Assembly (NCBI RefSeq): GCF_000204055.1
Contig: NW_006768774.1
Location: forward strand, 1,565,819 to 1,629,818
Source of the DNA: Melampsora larici-populina 98AG31
Lineage: Eukaryota; Basidiomycota; Pucciniomycetes; Pucciniales; Melampsoraceae
Direction: 5' to 3'
Length of the DNA: 64,000 nt
Positions within the stretch are counted from its first letter, which is position 1. Each line of letters opens with the position of its first letter. Below the pieces are notes generated by a model that saw only the letters and a program-made list of their open reading frames with translations, was not told the DNA's origin and searched no databases. The position numbers and the translations under genes are program-made. Of this stretch, positions 1 through 21,022 are shown in pieces.

Positions 1-422
1 ATCTGCATGAGAGGAAAAACAGCTTACGTCACATTGCTCAAAGGGCGTCACGTAGCATTTGGTACGCTGATATGGATTCATATCATGGGCTTTTGACTTT
101 GGATGCATACCTATAGGGAGTATGAAAATTGCATATGCAAGGCTTGTAATACCTTGTCTTACGCCCTCAGCACCAGTGAAAGTTTCACTCGCGTTACAAA
201 GTTCAAAGTGGGTCAATTCTACAATCTGTTAGATCGTCATAAAGTCTGACACGTAACTGAGTTCAAAAGCAATTAAACTGTGGTCGATTGCAAGACCGTC
301 TCCGTGTGTTTGCAGGGTCCCGATGTTAGACATAATGTCACGGATATCAATTTGAATAAAATCTACACCATACATGCTGTGTCCACAACTACTGAGGTAG
401 TGTACTAAAGTGCCACCTTTTA
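1..422. other. Intergenic sequence left of MVD
   Basis: No reading frame with recognisable similarity and no RNA gene is visible here. It is the 3' flank of the decarboxylase gene that ends at 423. Confidence 0.5.
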
Positions 423-1793
423 CTACTGGCCATTCAACATCGACCTGGTACTGCCCTCTGCGGTCAACAAGCCCTTTCCTACCTCCGTGCTGAGAACTCG
501 GGGTCCGTCACCGACGCGAGTGCATATCAGACGACTGATGCTACCTTGAGGCCAAACTGGGGTTACCTTTCCATTGAATCCGCTAGGTGGTGAGAGGTCA
601 CCAGTTTTGTCGGCGAGATAGCCTTTGGGGTCGTTGAAGGGATCAGCCAGTGGAAAGAAGTTGAGGATTGTGGAAACGATGGTCTTCATATTGGCCCTAG
701 GCGCATAGATTACTGCATTGGGACCCGCGTCGAAGGTGTAAGTTGCGAGTGTACCTTGGCCCAAGGCTCGAGAGGATCGGTTGAGTTCTTCGACCACGGC
801 GATTATGGCACGAGAGACATCGTTAAGGTAAAATATAGGTGGTGTGGTATCAAGGCAGACAGCGTGAAACTGATTTGAGTCGGCAATCGTAAGAGCCGAG
901 AACTTTTCGAAATCGCGTGATGCGATCGCTTCTTCCATTGCAGCCATCCTAGCCGGAACCACATCCTTGATGCGATGTTGAAGTAATGCACTGGTAGCCA
1001 CAGTCGCTGCCATTCCGCCGGTCGAGCTGGTTCCCTTCTTCGAATCGCTCACAACACAAATCATGGCTTCTAGGTCTGGCCAATGAGCTTGAGGTGCCAC
1101 CATTCGAGCACCGGAATCTCCACCATCTGCAGCCGTTCCCATGTCCCATGCTACAAAGCCACCTAACAACGAGCGACAAGCTGAACCAGAGCCTTGACGT
1201 GCGATGCGAGAGAGTCGCTCGGGTGACATTTGCAATTCAAAAAGCTGTGCAACCGTGAAAGCGAGGGCGGCGAAGCCCGAAGCCGACGAAGCCAAACCAG
1301 CAGCAGTAGGGAAATTGTTTTCAGAAGCTATGACGAGCGCACGTCGAGATTCAGGCTAAAAGCAAAAGCATATCGTTTCAATTTCAAGAATAACGCAACG
1401 AGCTTGAGCAACTGATATTTACCAGTTGAGCGTCTTTTACATCTTTTGGAGAAGTGGCCTCGGACTGAGCTCTTAATTGTCGTAATTCGTCCAAACAACG
1501 AGCAAGACGTGAGCCAGGGGTAATTTCAACTTGAGCACCGTTTAGCCAAAGTTGATCAGCGCCTTCGGAATCGATCAGTCTAGCAGTGGTAGTGGATCGA
1601 AGATCATCCTGATCGAGTGTCACCGATAATGATGAGTTGGTGGGTAAAATGAGCTCATTGTCTCGCTTGCCCCAGTATTTGACTACGGCAATGTTAACCT
1701 ACAAAGGGAGTAGTCAGTCACCTGGTACAACAAAATGAAAAAAGAGAATGTATTGTTGCGTACTGGTGCGCTGCAAGTAACTTCTTTCACCAT
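423..1793 (-). CDS. MVD1: Diphosphomevalonate decarboxylase (mevalonate pathway)
   Basis: This enzyme converts mevalonate 5-diphosphate to isopentenyl diphosphate with ATP, in the cytosolic pathway to ergosterol and other isoprenoids. Three exons close in frame: complement(423..1355, 1423..1698, 1764..1793), giving about 412 residues (the yeast enzyme is 396). The first exon codes only ten residues ([10 protein letters not shown]). The second opens with [13 protein letters not shown], the family signature. The third holds the GHMP-kinase ATP loop [16 protein letters not shown] and the DAGPNAV segment that carries the catalytic aspartate. The ATG at 1793 was chosen because it is the only one giving the conserved N-terminus with a good GTACGC donor. 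The reading is intact, with no stops. Confidence in identity is very high; the tiny first exon is well supported by the family alignment. Confidence 0.95.
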
Positions 1794-1819
1794 ATTGATA
1801 TTGATGATATTGATATATT

Positions 1820-3033
1820 TCAAGACTTGAGATGCAAAGGTCGCCAAGGGATGGTGAACTGATCAAGAAGGGCGATAGACGTTTTGGGCCTTTGGCTATT
1901 TAGATGGGGTTGGGAAGTCATCATTCGCTGCAGAGTGGGGATGACTCCTTTTTCCTGAAGCAGATACACATTTGCGGGGCCGTCTGACTTTCTGACATAC
2001 ACACACTTCTTGTATTCAGCGGCCCGCACTGGCCCGCCATCGAGGTTTGCACACAACAAATTCAATTGCCAAGTTCTTCGGCTCCGGAGTCGACTCTCCA
2101 TGTAAAGCTGAACCAAGACTTCCGCTACGGTGCATCCCTTCCAAGGCACAGCATACATAGCACCCCCGCAAGACGAGTTGATTTTCAAAATCTTCCTCAA
2201 AGAGAGTCGAATCCCCATTAGCTCAACGTTCCCAGTCCTTTGAGCTGGTGTACTTGTGATTGATTAACAGGATAGCCACATCAGAGAACCATTGAATCAA
2301 AGTCGTGCGTTGACAAAGAATCCTGTAGGATAAAGAAGAAAGAAGACTAGGCTTTGATTTGACCGAAAGTGCAAAGTGGAGTATGGCATGAAAGAAGAGA
2401 ACAAGGATTTTCTGAAGTAGATTTTACTGCAGATGGTATAAGAAGGGGCCTTTTCACCGGTAAACATGAAAGGACGGGGAGTTCCTTTGCATCTTGATAT
2501 CTGACTCAATATCGAGGGAAGGTCATTGGAAGAATATTCAGGCAATACTTAGATACTTTTGAGGTAAATGAAAGTATTTTACCAATTCTTTAACTCATAT
2601 CCTGCTGTAGAACACCGCATGGATTTGAGCCAAATTGAAGAAGTGATGAAACAAATCAGAAAAGCATGTTGACGGAGTGACAAAAACTCGAGTTTTCTCT
2701 TACCATGCATGTAGGAGCTGCAGTGTGGGGTCCTGCAGTCCTTTGTGTGTGAGGCTCGAAGTCACCGCAGTGGTCTGAATGCCAAGTCACAGCGATTGTT
2801 CAGTTGGATCCCAACGTTAATTTGGTACATAGACTCTTACCATATCCAGCCATGTTGTGTGCGACGATGAGGAATGGAAGAACAAAAGTCCAATCAAATA
2901 CTCCGATAGTTCGGGATCTGTCCTAAAGACAAGCAACTCATCCTTTCAGCCTTTGATGTTGTCCTAGAAACCATACAGTCGTGCTTCTTGATCTGCGTGG
3001 AACAAAGGTGGGGTTGATGAGCCATTGTGTGAG
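1820..3033 (-). pseudogene. Unrecognised broken or many-exon gene
   Basis: Several minus-strand stretches look coding but do not join cleanly. From the right there is a possible start at 3033 (MAHQPHLCSTQIKKHD). Next comes an exon near 2844-2924 reading VFDWTFVLPFLIVAHNMAGY, then one near 2703-2784 reading DHCGDFEPHTQRTAGPHTAA. Fragments follow near 2420-2545. A segment near 2230-2320 reads TTLIQWFSDVAILLINHKYT and ends DWER. The last 130 residues run from 2218 to 1820 and include VPWKGCTVAEVLVQLYMESR. The DWER segment and this last stretch are in different frames at about 2221-2233, with no splice signals to bridge them. I do not recognise the family. It could be a decayed gene or one with an intron pattern I failed to solve. 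Confidence 0.25.
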
Positions 3034-3277
3034 TTGATCGAGTCACAGTCAGATTCAGAATGGATGTGATGGAAATTTAAATGAATTAGGTTTATTTGCA
3101 GTTTTATTAGAAGTTCAACTCAAAATCACTTCATCATATCACCACTATCCAAAAAAATCCTCCAATCTCAACTCAAATCAACTCAAACACAATCTCTTCA
3201 AGCCTATTCTCATCTTCTCTTCAACACTTTACGAACCTTTGGTCGTCAACCTAAACTTTCACTTCCTTCAACCGATC

Positions 3278-6216
3278 ATGTCTGCCGAACCTACCTCCTC
3301 TGTGCAACCACCTCAACATGCTCGCCAGCCTGGTCGTGGTCGTGGTCGTGGTCGTGGTGGCGGTCGCGGTGGTCATCCGAATCCTAATGGCGGTGGTCAT
3401 CCGAATCCCAATGGCGGTGGTCGTTCAAATCCGAACCCAAATCCTACCCCTGGTGCTGGTGCTCGTCGAAGCAGAGGTGGAAGACAATTTGGATCTCAAC
3501 TTACGACTGATGACAAACCACCTTCGACCGTACAGGCACCCGTCACTCAGCCACATGAAATTCATAGTGAGCTTGAAAAGACTGATGCTGCAAAACTTGC
3601 CTGCTGACCACCTCTGTCCTTCGGTCCAATCCTAGAACCATCTATCAAATCCGATCCGGTGAATTCTACAAACGGCCTTGAGATTGATCTCAAGTCCAAG
3701 GGTAAATCGAAGATTGTAGATACGCCAGCAGAAGTCGAGCCCGACGAAGCAGAGATATGCTTTATCTGTGCACAGCCCGTCCAACATTACGCACTGGGTG
3801 TCTGCTCACATCGGACCTGTCATGTATGTGCTATCAAGATGCGGGCGCTTTATAATAAGCGTGAGTGTACGTTCTGTAAGGTAAGCATCATGTTGCCCTG
3901 TAAAAGCTTCTTTGAATGGACATTGCTCATCTACCTGCCCCATCTTTTAGACCGATCTGCCCGAGATGATCATCACCGAGGATTCTTCAGCCCCCTATGG
4001 AACGTATGACCTGGCCAGCTTCCAATATAAAGACTCTAAACTTTCGATCTTTTGCGAAACCTTTCAACAATTAGAAGAACTCTTGGGATTATTAAAGTTC
4101 AATTGTCCACATCCCCAATGTTCTATCGTGCTCACAAACTGGCGGGAGCTCAAATCACATACCACATCTAGTCATGGACTTTCTCTATGCGATTTATGTT
4201 GTACAAATAAGAAGGTTTTTGCACACGAACACACTCTTTTCACTCGCGATGGGCTTGTTAAACATAAGAATATAGGATCAGTTGGGACAGGAAAAGGTTT
4301 CTTAGCCACACAAGCCGAAGGTGAAGGTCATAGTCTCGTGGGAGATGACGGATTCAAAGGCCACCCCAAGTGCGAATTCTGTTCGACTCACTTTTATGGT
4401 GATGACGAATTATACAAGCATTGTAGGGAGAAACACGAACAATGTTTTATCTGCGTACGGAATGGAAGCGGACGTTGGCAATATTATCTCGATTTCCCTC
4501 ACCTGGTCAGATCCATGGATTCATTTACCTGAGTGATAGTTGCTTGCATTAACGCTTTCGTCATCATATCATTTCTCTCTTCTTTTGTAGGCAGCCCACT
4601 TTCGTACCGATCATCATATATGCACCCACTCTGGCTGTCTTCAGGATAAATTTGTCGTATTTGAAACTGCATTTGAACTTCAATCTCATCTAGTCGAAAA
4701 ACATGGTGCAGAAATGGGTACAAAGGCCATCAAAGATGCTAGGAAGATTGAGACCAACTTCGTCTACAGTACTTCTCGTGAACAACATGCTCAAGGCTCT
4801 TTTCATGGTCGTGCAGGCCCTAGCGATCAAGAAAATCTTCAGGCGATGAGCATCTCGCCTGTAGTTATTGGAACTGCAACCAATCTATCTAATGCCAATA
4901 GAATTGTCCCAGGCTTAGGTAACAATTCCAGGGATCCGGTGGGCACAAGTCGGAGACGAGAAAAATCCAAGTTCAAGTCTACTCTCACTACTGACTCGGT
5001 ACAGGATGGCCAGTCGCCTTCAGGTCAGGTGACTGGACCCGAAGAAGTGGACCACACGCTTAGTTCTAGTGCGGATGTTGTTGAGCGCCAAAAACACGCG
5101 GCTCTTATGCAAAAGGTTAAAGATGCCGCTGGTGGATCCGAGAATAAGGTGGTCTCCTTTCGAAGTGCTGGTGAGTGTCGAGAATTTCTTTGACCTGTTG
5201 ATCTATCCATAATATTCAACTTTGAGGAGAGATTCAAGCTGACATAGATGGACAAACTAGTCAAAACCTATCTTAACAACGAGATGAGCGTATCTGGCTT
5301 CCTGGATGTATTGTCCACAATCTTTGAAGGACGTAGCGAGGCTTTGGGTGGTATCATCAATGGCCTTTTGAATCTTGAGATGGACCAAGACCGGAAGACT
5401 GAACTACTGAAGGCGTGGAAAGATTTACAGGCTATTGTAAGTATTCTGCTTGTAGGATCTATGAAGCTGCTTCTTTACTGAGATAGACCCATCACAGAAA
5501 ACACAGTTTCCGTCTCTTGATCATGCTGGATCTTCACGAGCAGCTCAGGCTTCATATTCCAATCCTAATATGCGTGTTGCCACAACTTGGACTCGTGGGG
5601 ATACCTCCATGTCTCAATTCCCATTACCAGGTCGTTCAAAGAATGAAACAGTCAAAACGAATCCCCCAGGTCGAGAGGTCCCTGGTATGACGCCCAGGAC
5701 CGCAAAGCCTGGCATACGACCCACCCCTTGGTCTGGTATGTCATATATACTCGCAGCGATCATGTATGGGGCCCTCAAGTGGAATGAAAAGCTGATTGAA
5801 CTTCCTAACCAGGTGCCAACTCCGCCTCATCCTCTTCTAACCATATTCCCCGAGTCACCCAATCAAGACCACCAAACCAGCCAACGAAATCATCAACCCA
5901 AATTCAACAAACCAAACCGATCCAAAAACCCACTGAAGCCAATTTCCCAGGTTTACCCATCAATCATGCGATTTTAAACCGACAAACAAAAGTCAAACAA
6001 ATGTTAGAAAGTAATTCGAGTAATGGAAGATCAACGACCATCATCGATCAACCATTCTCACCTAATGGTGAAGATCGATTAGGTACAGGCTGGATTAATC
6101 GTAGAGCTGAGTCTAGTACAAGTTCTACATCACCTACTCCACCTCTACCTCAAACCTCATCAGGTAAAAAACCACCCAAGAAGGTCGTCTTGTTTACTAA
6201 TGCTCGACCTGCTTGA
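3278..6216 (+). CDS. HEL2: RING E3 ubiquitin ligase HEL2/ZNF598 (ribosome quality control)
   Basis: This family senses collided ribosomes and ubiquitinates small-subunit proteins to start ribosome-associated quality control. Seven exons close in frame: 3278..3566, 3636..3880, 3951..4505, 4591..5170, 5261..5436, 5498..5735, 5813..6216 (828 residues; yeast 639, human 904). Residues about 15-60 are Arg-Gly and HPNPNGGG repeats, probably RNA-contacting. The RING lies at about 137-178, with CFICAQPV, CSHRTCHVC and CTFCK. Zn-finger segments follow: CPHPQC...H, CDLCC, CEFC...H...H and ICTHSGC...H...H, the order typical of ZNF598. The fifth exon begins at an ACTAG acceptor; the more obvious upstream acceptor would give a stop. 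The C-terminal third is low-complexity, with a late conserved segment FRSAVKTYLNNEMSVSGFLD. Start chosen at the ATG that opens MSAEPTSS; no upstream in-frame alternative gives a better fit. Confidence 0.92.
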
Positions 6217-6489
6217 AGGGTATGGTAAGAAGTTTAAATTAATGGATCACATAGGGTTCTTGTTCAGATCAATTCATAATTCTTTAGATATTGAAGATGT
6301 GTTGTATTGAAAAGTTTGGAGAGTCAATGAATTTGTATCACTCTTGTTTTTTTTCTTGAAAATAGATTGCTTTTATATGTGTTTGGATTATTATAGATGA
6401 GGTGACCAAATGCCAAAAGATAAAATTCTTGTTCAAGAAATCCTTTGGCAACTTGGATTGAAACCTGAATTAGAACAAATGACGTCATC

Positions 6490-6569
6490 GCATTATTGGT
6501 GTAGCGGTTAGCATTGAAGCCTTCCATCGTGAACAGCTTTAGTCCGGGGTTCGAATCCCCGATAATGCA
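6490..6569 (+). tRNA. tRNA-Gly (anticodon UCC) with an 8-nt intron
   Basis: A full cloverleaf folds from this stretch. The 7-bp acceptor stem pairs GCATTAT with ATAATGC, followed by discriminator A. The A box is TGGTGTAGCGG. The anticodon stem pairs GAAGC with GCTTT. The T arm is CGGGG-TTCGAAT-CCCCG, with the B box inside it. The anticodon loop reads CT-TCC-A, then eight extra bases (6531-6538) before position 38, where nuclear tRNA introns sit. The sense of the anticodon gives glycine (GGA). No CCA is encoded, as usual in eukaryotes. Confidence 0.85.
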
Positions 6570-7160
6570 GGAGTCTGTCTACCATGTTGACAGATTCACT
6601 TTTGCCGCTTTGAGTGGCGTGACTCTGGTAAAACAGGCCCAGAAAAGTTTTGGAATTGTTGTGATCTGTTTTGAGGGATGTTCACGATGAACTGCTGGGA
6701 AAGGTTGCTCGCGGTGATTTGGAAACCGCTGAAAAGCTGGAATGAAATAGATTATAAATCCTTTCTGAGCTTATATTGACCAATCTTGAGGTGAATGAAT
6801 CCTAAATATATGCGTTGTTTGATGAAGTAAAATAAAGTGGAGTGAAATTTAGTAATGAATTTGAAGTTAAGGTTGGTTAAGTACTTAAGATAGGTTTTGT
6901 TTGATCGATCGATTGATTTAAAATTTGAATGGTTTTGGTTATTGACCATTTGACGAAGATCAGTTCAGACTCGACAGAGTGGCAGTAGGGAGCGGAACGA
7001 GAAAACAAGGAGAATCCAAGTTCTTCTCGAATCCAACCTCAATCATTCTACAATAATCTCACTCTCAACTTAACCACCTCAATTCATATAGAATCAAATC
7101 AAACAATCTCATAAATCAAAACGACCATCAAAACATCGAACCATCAGATCATCAGTCACG
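6570..7160. other. Intergenic / PRP8 promoter region
   Basis: About 590 bases without a coding frame. The last 150 bases are rich in CA/TC and lead into the PRP8 start, as expected of a fungal 5' untranslated region. No specific sites identified. Confidence 0.4.
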
Positions 7161-16140
<8,980 letters not shown>

Positions 16141-16597
16141 GAAAAGGATCGTTTACAAGGGAAGCCAAGATGAATGAAAATGATTAAATGGGTTATGTGT
16201 ATGGATTGACTCGAGTACAAAAAAAAAGATTCATAACAAGATTTAAAGTAGAAAAGCAAAGAAAATGATTTTTTGTGGGTTTGGAAAAATGATTTGTAAT
16301 TATAATCATAGTAAATAATTTGTTGAATCATATCATTCTTTTTGGAAAAACAAAAAGCATTTGATGATAAACAAGTATTCAATGAGGAAGTTGAGTGTTA
16401 ATGACATGATTACCAAGACATCCCTTGTTGGTACATGTGATTTTTTCAAACACAAGAACGTTTGATGAGGTAGATACAGTTGAATGAAATCAGGTATTTG
16501 GGGTTTGCCACTTGTTTTACGCTTCCTAGGAGGTAATGATAGCGTTCCGCTCTTCCGGTGTTTGTTGCTCATATCTCCGCTTAAGAGATCCTTTCAT
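16141..16597. other. PRP8 3' flank
   Basis: AT-rich 3' flank of PRP8 with no gene seen. A poly(A)-rich stretch near 16220 may belong to the PRP8 3' untranslated region. Confidence 0.4.
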
Positions 16598-16767
16598 TTA
16601 CGGTACTCAAAGCTGTGCATAGTTTTGTGTGTATAGTTTTTTTGGCCTGAATATACTTTTTTTCACAACTATACACGACCTGGGCAAAATATATTTTGGT
16701 TGACAGTTTAGCCACCAGCATCTGATCAACAAACGCAGATATACATATGGGGTACTCAAAGCATTAA

Positions 16768-16924
16768 GGGTACTCAAAGTAAGTATGTACGTGTACATAC
16801 TTTTTGCTATATACTTTTTTTGGCGGGGAAGGCGAGGCCAAAAGTATATTTTTTTTCTTTGTCCCCGCCAAAAAAAGTATGTAGCGAAAAGTATGTAGCG
16901 CTACATACTTTGCTTTGAGTACCC
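16768..16924. repeat. Foldback (hairpin) element
   Basis: About 65 bp starting GGGTACTCAAAG at 16768 is matched by its reverse complement ending at 16924, leaving about 30 bp between the arms. Each arm has two ATACTT boxes and the run TTTTTTTGGCGGGG near its inner end. The outer motif GGTACTCAAAG is the same as in the 16598 and 21022 ends. No coding capacity; it looks like a small foldback or MITE-type element. Confidence 0.7.
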
Positions 16925-17089
16925 TTTATGTAGTTTTTTGCCCAAATATGTACACCACGGAGGGGCTTTGAGTCTAGAAATGGCCTTTCTTAGTCTGAGA
17001 ATGGTCATTCCTGAGGGCCACCTGTAGACCGGTGTGGTAATCGAAATATGAGACCAATCAAAAAATCAAAAAAAAACGAATTTTGAATT

Positions 17090-18540
17090 ACATCAATTAT
17101 ATTACATATAGTTTAATATTTACATCATTTTATCATTCAAACAAACTTATCAAGATAAGTATAAACTATTAACAAACAGATTACAAAAAGAAAGAAAGAA
17201 AAAAACATAAGAAAAACTCGAAAATAGAGGTATACAGGTTGGAAATGGTTTTTAGGGTAGTAATATTAGGTTTATGGGTTTAGTAGGGTTGGAATACGAA
17301 AGAGGAGCATTGTTTTAGTCAGCAACAACTTTAATCTTGGTGGTTGATAAGAGAAAATAGAAGTTATTAAGGAAATGGGAAAAAGTCGAAATTGGTAAAC
17401 AAGGGTTTAGAGGTAGTTTTACATATGTAACAGTAGTATTAGTAATGAATAAAGTTGCCAAGGGTGTTTTTAGGGATTTTCACGGTTGGAGATTACTGTG
17501 TAATGTTACAGAAGGCAAGAAAGGCTTAGTAAAAGGTGTGAAAAGTGAAGAAAATAGGTGAAAATAGTCGAAAATGAAGGTTTTCAGCTGATTACATGTG
17601 TCAAATGACGTCAGAACATGATAAGTAATAGCTCATTCGACGCAGAATCATCAAATTCATAATGTACAATCTTTAAATCATTAGTAACAGAGGTGTATGA
17701 CAAAAGTTATAAGGAATCAAAGGATTTGATTACACATCAACAAGATCACAAATCATTAATAACAAGCAATTACATCATTGAAATGCTGAATCATCATAAG
17801 ATCAAATCAATATTCATTCTGGAACATTCAGAACACAGCATATACACAGCATATACACAGCATTTGATCATAAGAATAGAGATTAGTCATGTTTTACTGG
17901 TCAAATTAGTAATAAATCTTATCAGATGATGAATAGAAGATCACATTACATCATAATAATGATCATAATGGGTTGATGAGGTACTGATGGCGAAATTTAG
18001 GAATGTAGAGAGTGGTTGAATCATTGGATCAAAGCTGTTTACCAGCATTTTAGTCATCTTTTGGTTTTTTAGATGGTAAAGAGGATTTTTTAAGAGCTGT
18101 TTACCACTTTAACAATTTGTATTGATGTGTTCATAAACTTGTGTCTTTTGTGCGAAATTATGTTTCCTTTCTTCTTCATCTCTTACATAGCATTAATCAT
18201 TTTTATCATTATAAACTTATTAGAGCAGTACTAGGTCACTCAAATCAGCCCTTCATCAGAAGAGAAATTTGTTTTATGTGCTTTATATGACACTGTCATT
18301 CTGGAATAATATCAAAAAGATATTGAGCTTATTTTTCAACATTTTGACTCGACTGGAATAACACTTTAAATGTGTTGAGCTTATTTCTCTGGTGCTTTTT
18401 ATCAAGATACTTTTCTCTTATTATCAAAGACCTGGTTATATTTCTCTGTTATCAGGAGACTTTAACAACAAAGTCCAGTTTGTTAAAGATTCTCAGAAAG
18501 AGCAGTCTCAGACACCTTCTTTAGATCTATTATATCTTCA
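17090..18540 (+). repeat. Dispersed non-coding repeat, copy A
   Basis: This 1.45-kb AT-rich block is similar, in inverted orientation, to 38440-39860. Matching stretches include the region around AATCTTGGTGGTTGATAAG (17332), AACAAGGGTTTAGAGG (17399), TTTTCAGCTGATTACAT (17581) and CTCTGGTGCTTT (18390). Identity is roughly 70-80% by eye and extends over nearly the whole block. There is no reading frame of interest, so it is a non-autonomous or decayed element whose ends are only approximate. Confidence 0.65.
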
Positions 18541-18579
18541 GATTATCCTCTTTCAAAGCACTGTATAGCCCTTGTTGTG

Positions 18580-19640
18580 CTATAAGTACTACACCGGCTG
18601 GCAGGCCATTGATCGGCGGCCCACTGACCGCCTGAAGATGGACAAGAGAAATCAAGGCCGTAGTCGGCCTCTGGGCCATCGTCAGACCAAATACGCGGTG
18701 GCGGCCTGTCTGCCTGCTAATTTTGTCAAACCTTTGCAAAAAAAAACGATCAATGACCTGGAAAGAAGGTTGCCAAGTGTAGTTTTTACGTGATATCATT
18801 GTCAAGTTTGAGTCTGGAGGACATCAAGAGTCGCTAATCACTCGTGAAACCAATATCACGATATGATTGGTGTCTTTCGTGATGATCCTGGCTCAGGTTT
18901 GAACTCAGAGTCGCTTGTTTTTGTATATAATTATACGAAGTAACAGATCCTTCATGGAAATTCTGAAGTATCTGCTTGAGGACTACGACATGGTTCTGTC
19001 CTTAATGTACATACTGTGTACAACTGCTTTTTTGATGGACGGAAGGCAGATCACAGCCCGCCAGCGGGCGCAAGCAAGCCAGCCTACCGGCGAGCCCAGC
19101 AGGTGCCTGCCGGACGTCGCGCGTGAGGGCCACCTGGAGACCGCCTACCTTTGCAGAAGGGCAGACCGTCTCCAGGTGGCCTGGATGGACCGCCTGCAGG
19201 CGGGCAAAACACCCCTGTGGTGTATACTTTTTTTTCCCCGCCAAAAAAAAGTATATTTGGGCAAAAAAAACTACACCACAGGTAGGTTTCGAGTCAGCAA
19301 AACGTCAGCCAACCGCCTGGGTCTGAGACCCGTCCTAAGGCCAAATTCGGGCGAGGGCAGGGCGGCTGACAGGCGGCCCATCTCGTCAATAGGCCGCCTC
19401 AAGGCGTACTTTTTGTGGGCCATCTCAAGACCGACCACAACGGGCCGCACACCGCCTTTGGCGAGTTATAGACCGCCTACTTATGAATCGCCTTAAGGCC
19501 GCCACGTTTCATCTGCAGGCCGCCACAAACGACCTTCAGGCCGCCCATCCATCAGGCCGCATCATCAGCGCTGCTGTGCGCTGCGGCAAAGTCTGGCTCG
19601 CAAGGCGAAGGCCGCGTCACCCTCAGAAACCAATTAAAAG
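18580..19640. repeat. GC-rich island of a degenerate GGCCNCCTGNAGACCGCC motif
   Basis: A sharp rise in G+C relative to the flanks. The segment is packed with variants of a motif of about 18 bp, such as GGCCACCTGGAGACCGCC at 19128 and its near inverted copy at 19166-19181. A core CCCCGCCAAAAAAAAGTATA at 19237 matches the inner part of the 16768 foldback. Open frames here are by-products of the GC content. Confidence 0.55.
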
Positions 19641-20804
19641 GCTAATGGATACATGTATCTTTATATCGGGTGCTTGGGGTAACTTGGTTGGGGTGCTTGG
19701 GATTTGAATGCTTGAAGGTCAAACTGGCGCTCAAATCCAAGTCATCATCAGTCCTCATCGGTCACCTCCCTTCCCTCGATCACTTCCAATTTTGTCCTAT
19801 CCCTTGGTAACTCTTGTTACAGCTCCTTACCTTGCTTTTAGTCAAGCAACATCCTAAGGCTTTTTGACACCAGGAACTCAACATCTGGTCAGTGAAAAGT
19901 TGTACACATCTACATCTGGGATTTTGATTCGAATCCCTTTGCTTCATTTTGAATATTTCCTTATTATCAGTTTCAAATTGTTTGCAACATCACTGATCAC
20001 CCCCCAGATATACAATCTCAACACCTTGTCACACCTTACTGCCACTGATCCTGAATTGACTTTTTTTATGTGGGAACTAGATTGAGCACAATTAGGTGTT
20101 CATAGAACAACTCAACCAATCAGATCACTTACAATTGTCACATGTTTTATCTCATCAATCATCGAGCAATCACCAACGGATTTGAACTCTAACCTTTAAT
20201 TGACTAATCATTTCCTTTCTACTGCTTCTCATTACAGTCTCCTTCAATTCCATTCACTTGCTACTGGCCACATTATTAGCACACCTCCTGTCGGTGCAGA
20301 GCATGGTTGTAGGGTGTGTCAGTATATGATAAGCTTTTAGCTACAGTTGTAAGCCGTATTGTTTTTAATTCAGCTAACCAAGCTCGAATAAGAATGATCC
20401 ATCTCTTTTGGTTGTACCTTGCAGGCTTCAGCTCGCAGCCATGATACACTTTGGAGTCTTGGTCTTGACCCTCTAACATCGAATTCACATCCTTGCAAAT
20501 CGTTTCGAGAACTTAATGTGGACTGTTACCTGAATCATGTTTTGCTTTCCTATTGATAACATCATCACGTTCAAAGATGCCTATTTTGATCATTTAACTA
20601 CCAAAATCTCTTATTGTTGTGGTCATCTCTTATACTTTCTAATTTGATATTACAATGTTTTTATTTGTTTGGTTACTGTGCAATGAAATACAACTCACTG
20701 TTGCATTAAAAGCCCCTTCCTCATCACATAAACAAGCGCATCGCTCCTGATCCAAACCAAAATGAACACAATTTTTGGGTTTCCACTCATTTTATGCCCA
20801 ATAT

Positions 20805-20984
20805 ATACCTCCCAAGGGCCGCCTGCAGGCCGTTTGTGAGCCGTCTGTAGACCGATCTCCAAAGGCGGCCTTCAATTGGTCCGCGTGGGGCCTACCTGCA
20901 GACCGCCCAGCTCCCCGCCAGAGTAGGCGGCCTTCAGGCCGTCCATCGAGGCGGCCCACCGGCCATCCATGCCTACCCGTGGTG
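20805..20984. repeat. Second GC-rich motif island
   Basis: Same motif family as at 18.6-19.6 kb: GGCCGCCTGCAGGCCG at 20818, GCCGTCTGTAGACCG at 20840 and CCTACCTGCAGACCGCC at 20891. It abuts the right inverted-repeat end at 20985-21022. Confidence 0.55.
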
Positions 20985-21022
20985 TATACACACAAAACTA
21001 TACACAGCTTTGAGTACCGTAA

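Larger units (their letters stand above)
16598..21022. mobile_element. Candidate 4.4-kb repeat block bounded by a 38-bp inverted repeat
   Basis: The left end (16598-16635) and the reverse complement of the right end (20985-21022) match almost base for base over about 38 bp, starting TTACGGTACTCAAAGCTGTG. The interval holds no transposase. It contains a foldback element, two GC-rich islands built from one degenerate motif, and a dispersed AT-rich repeat. No convincing target-site duplication was found. It may be one large non-autonomous element, or two separate copies of one terminal sequence in opposite orientation. Confidence 0.4.

Noticed and set aside
18915..19496. 193-residue open frame
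   Set aside because: It lies wholly in the GC-rich motif island, is repetitive in Arg/Pro/Gln and has no recognisable domain; open frames are expected there by composition.
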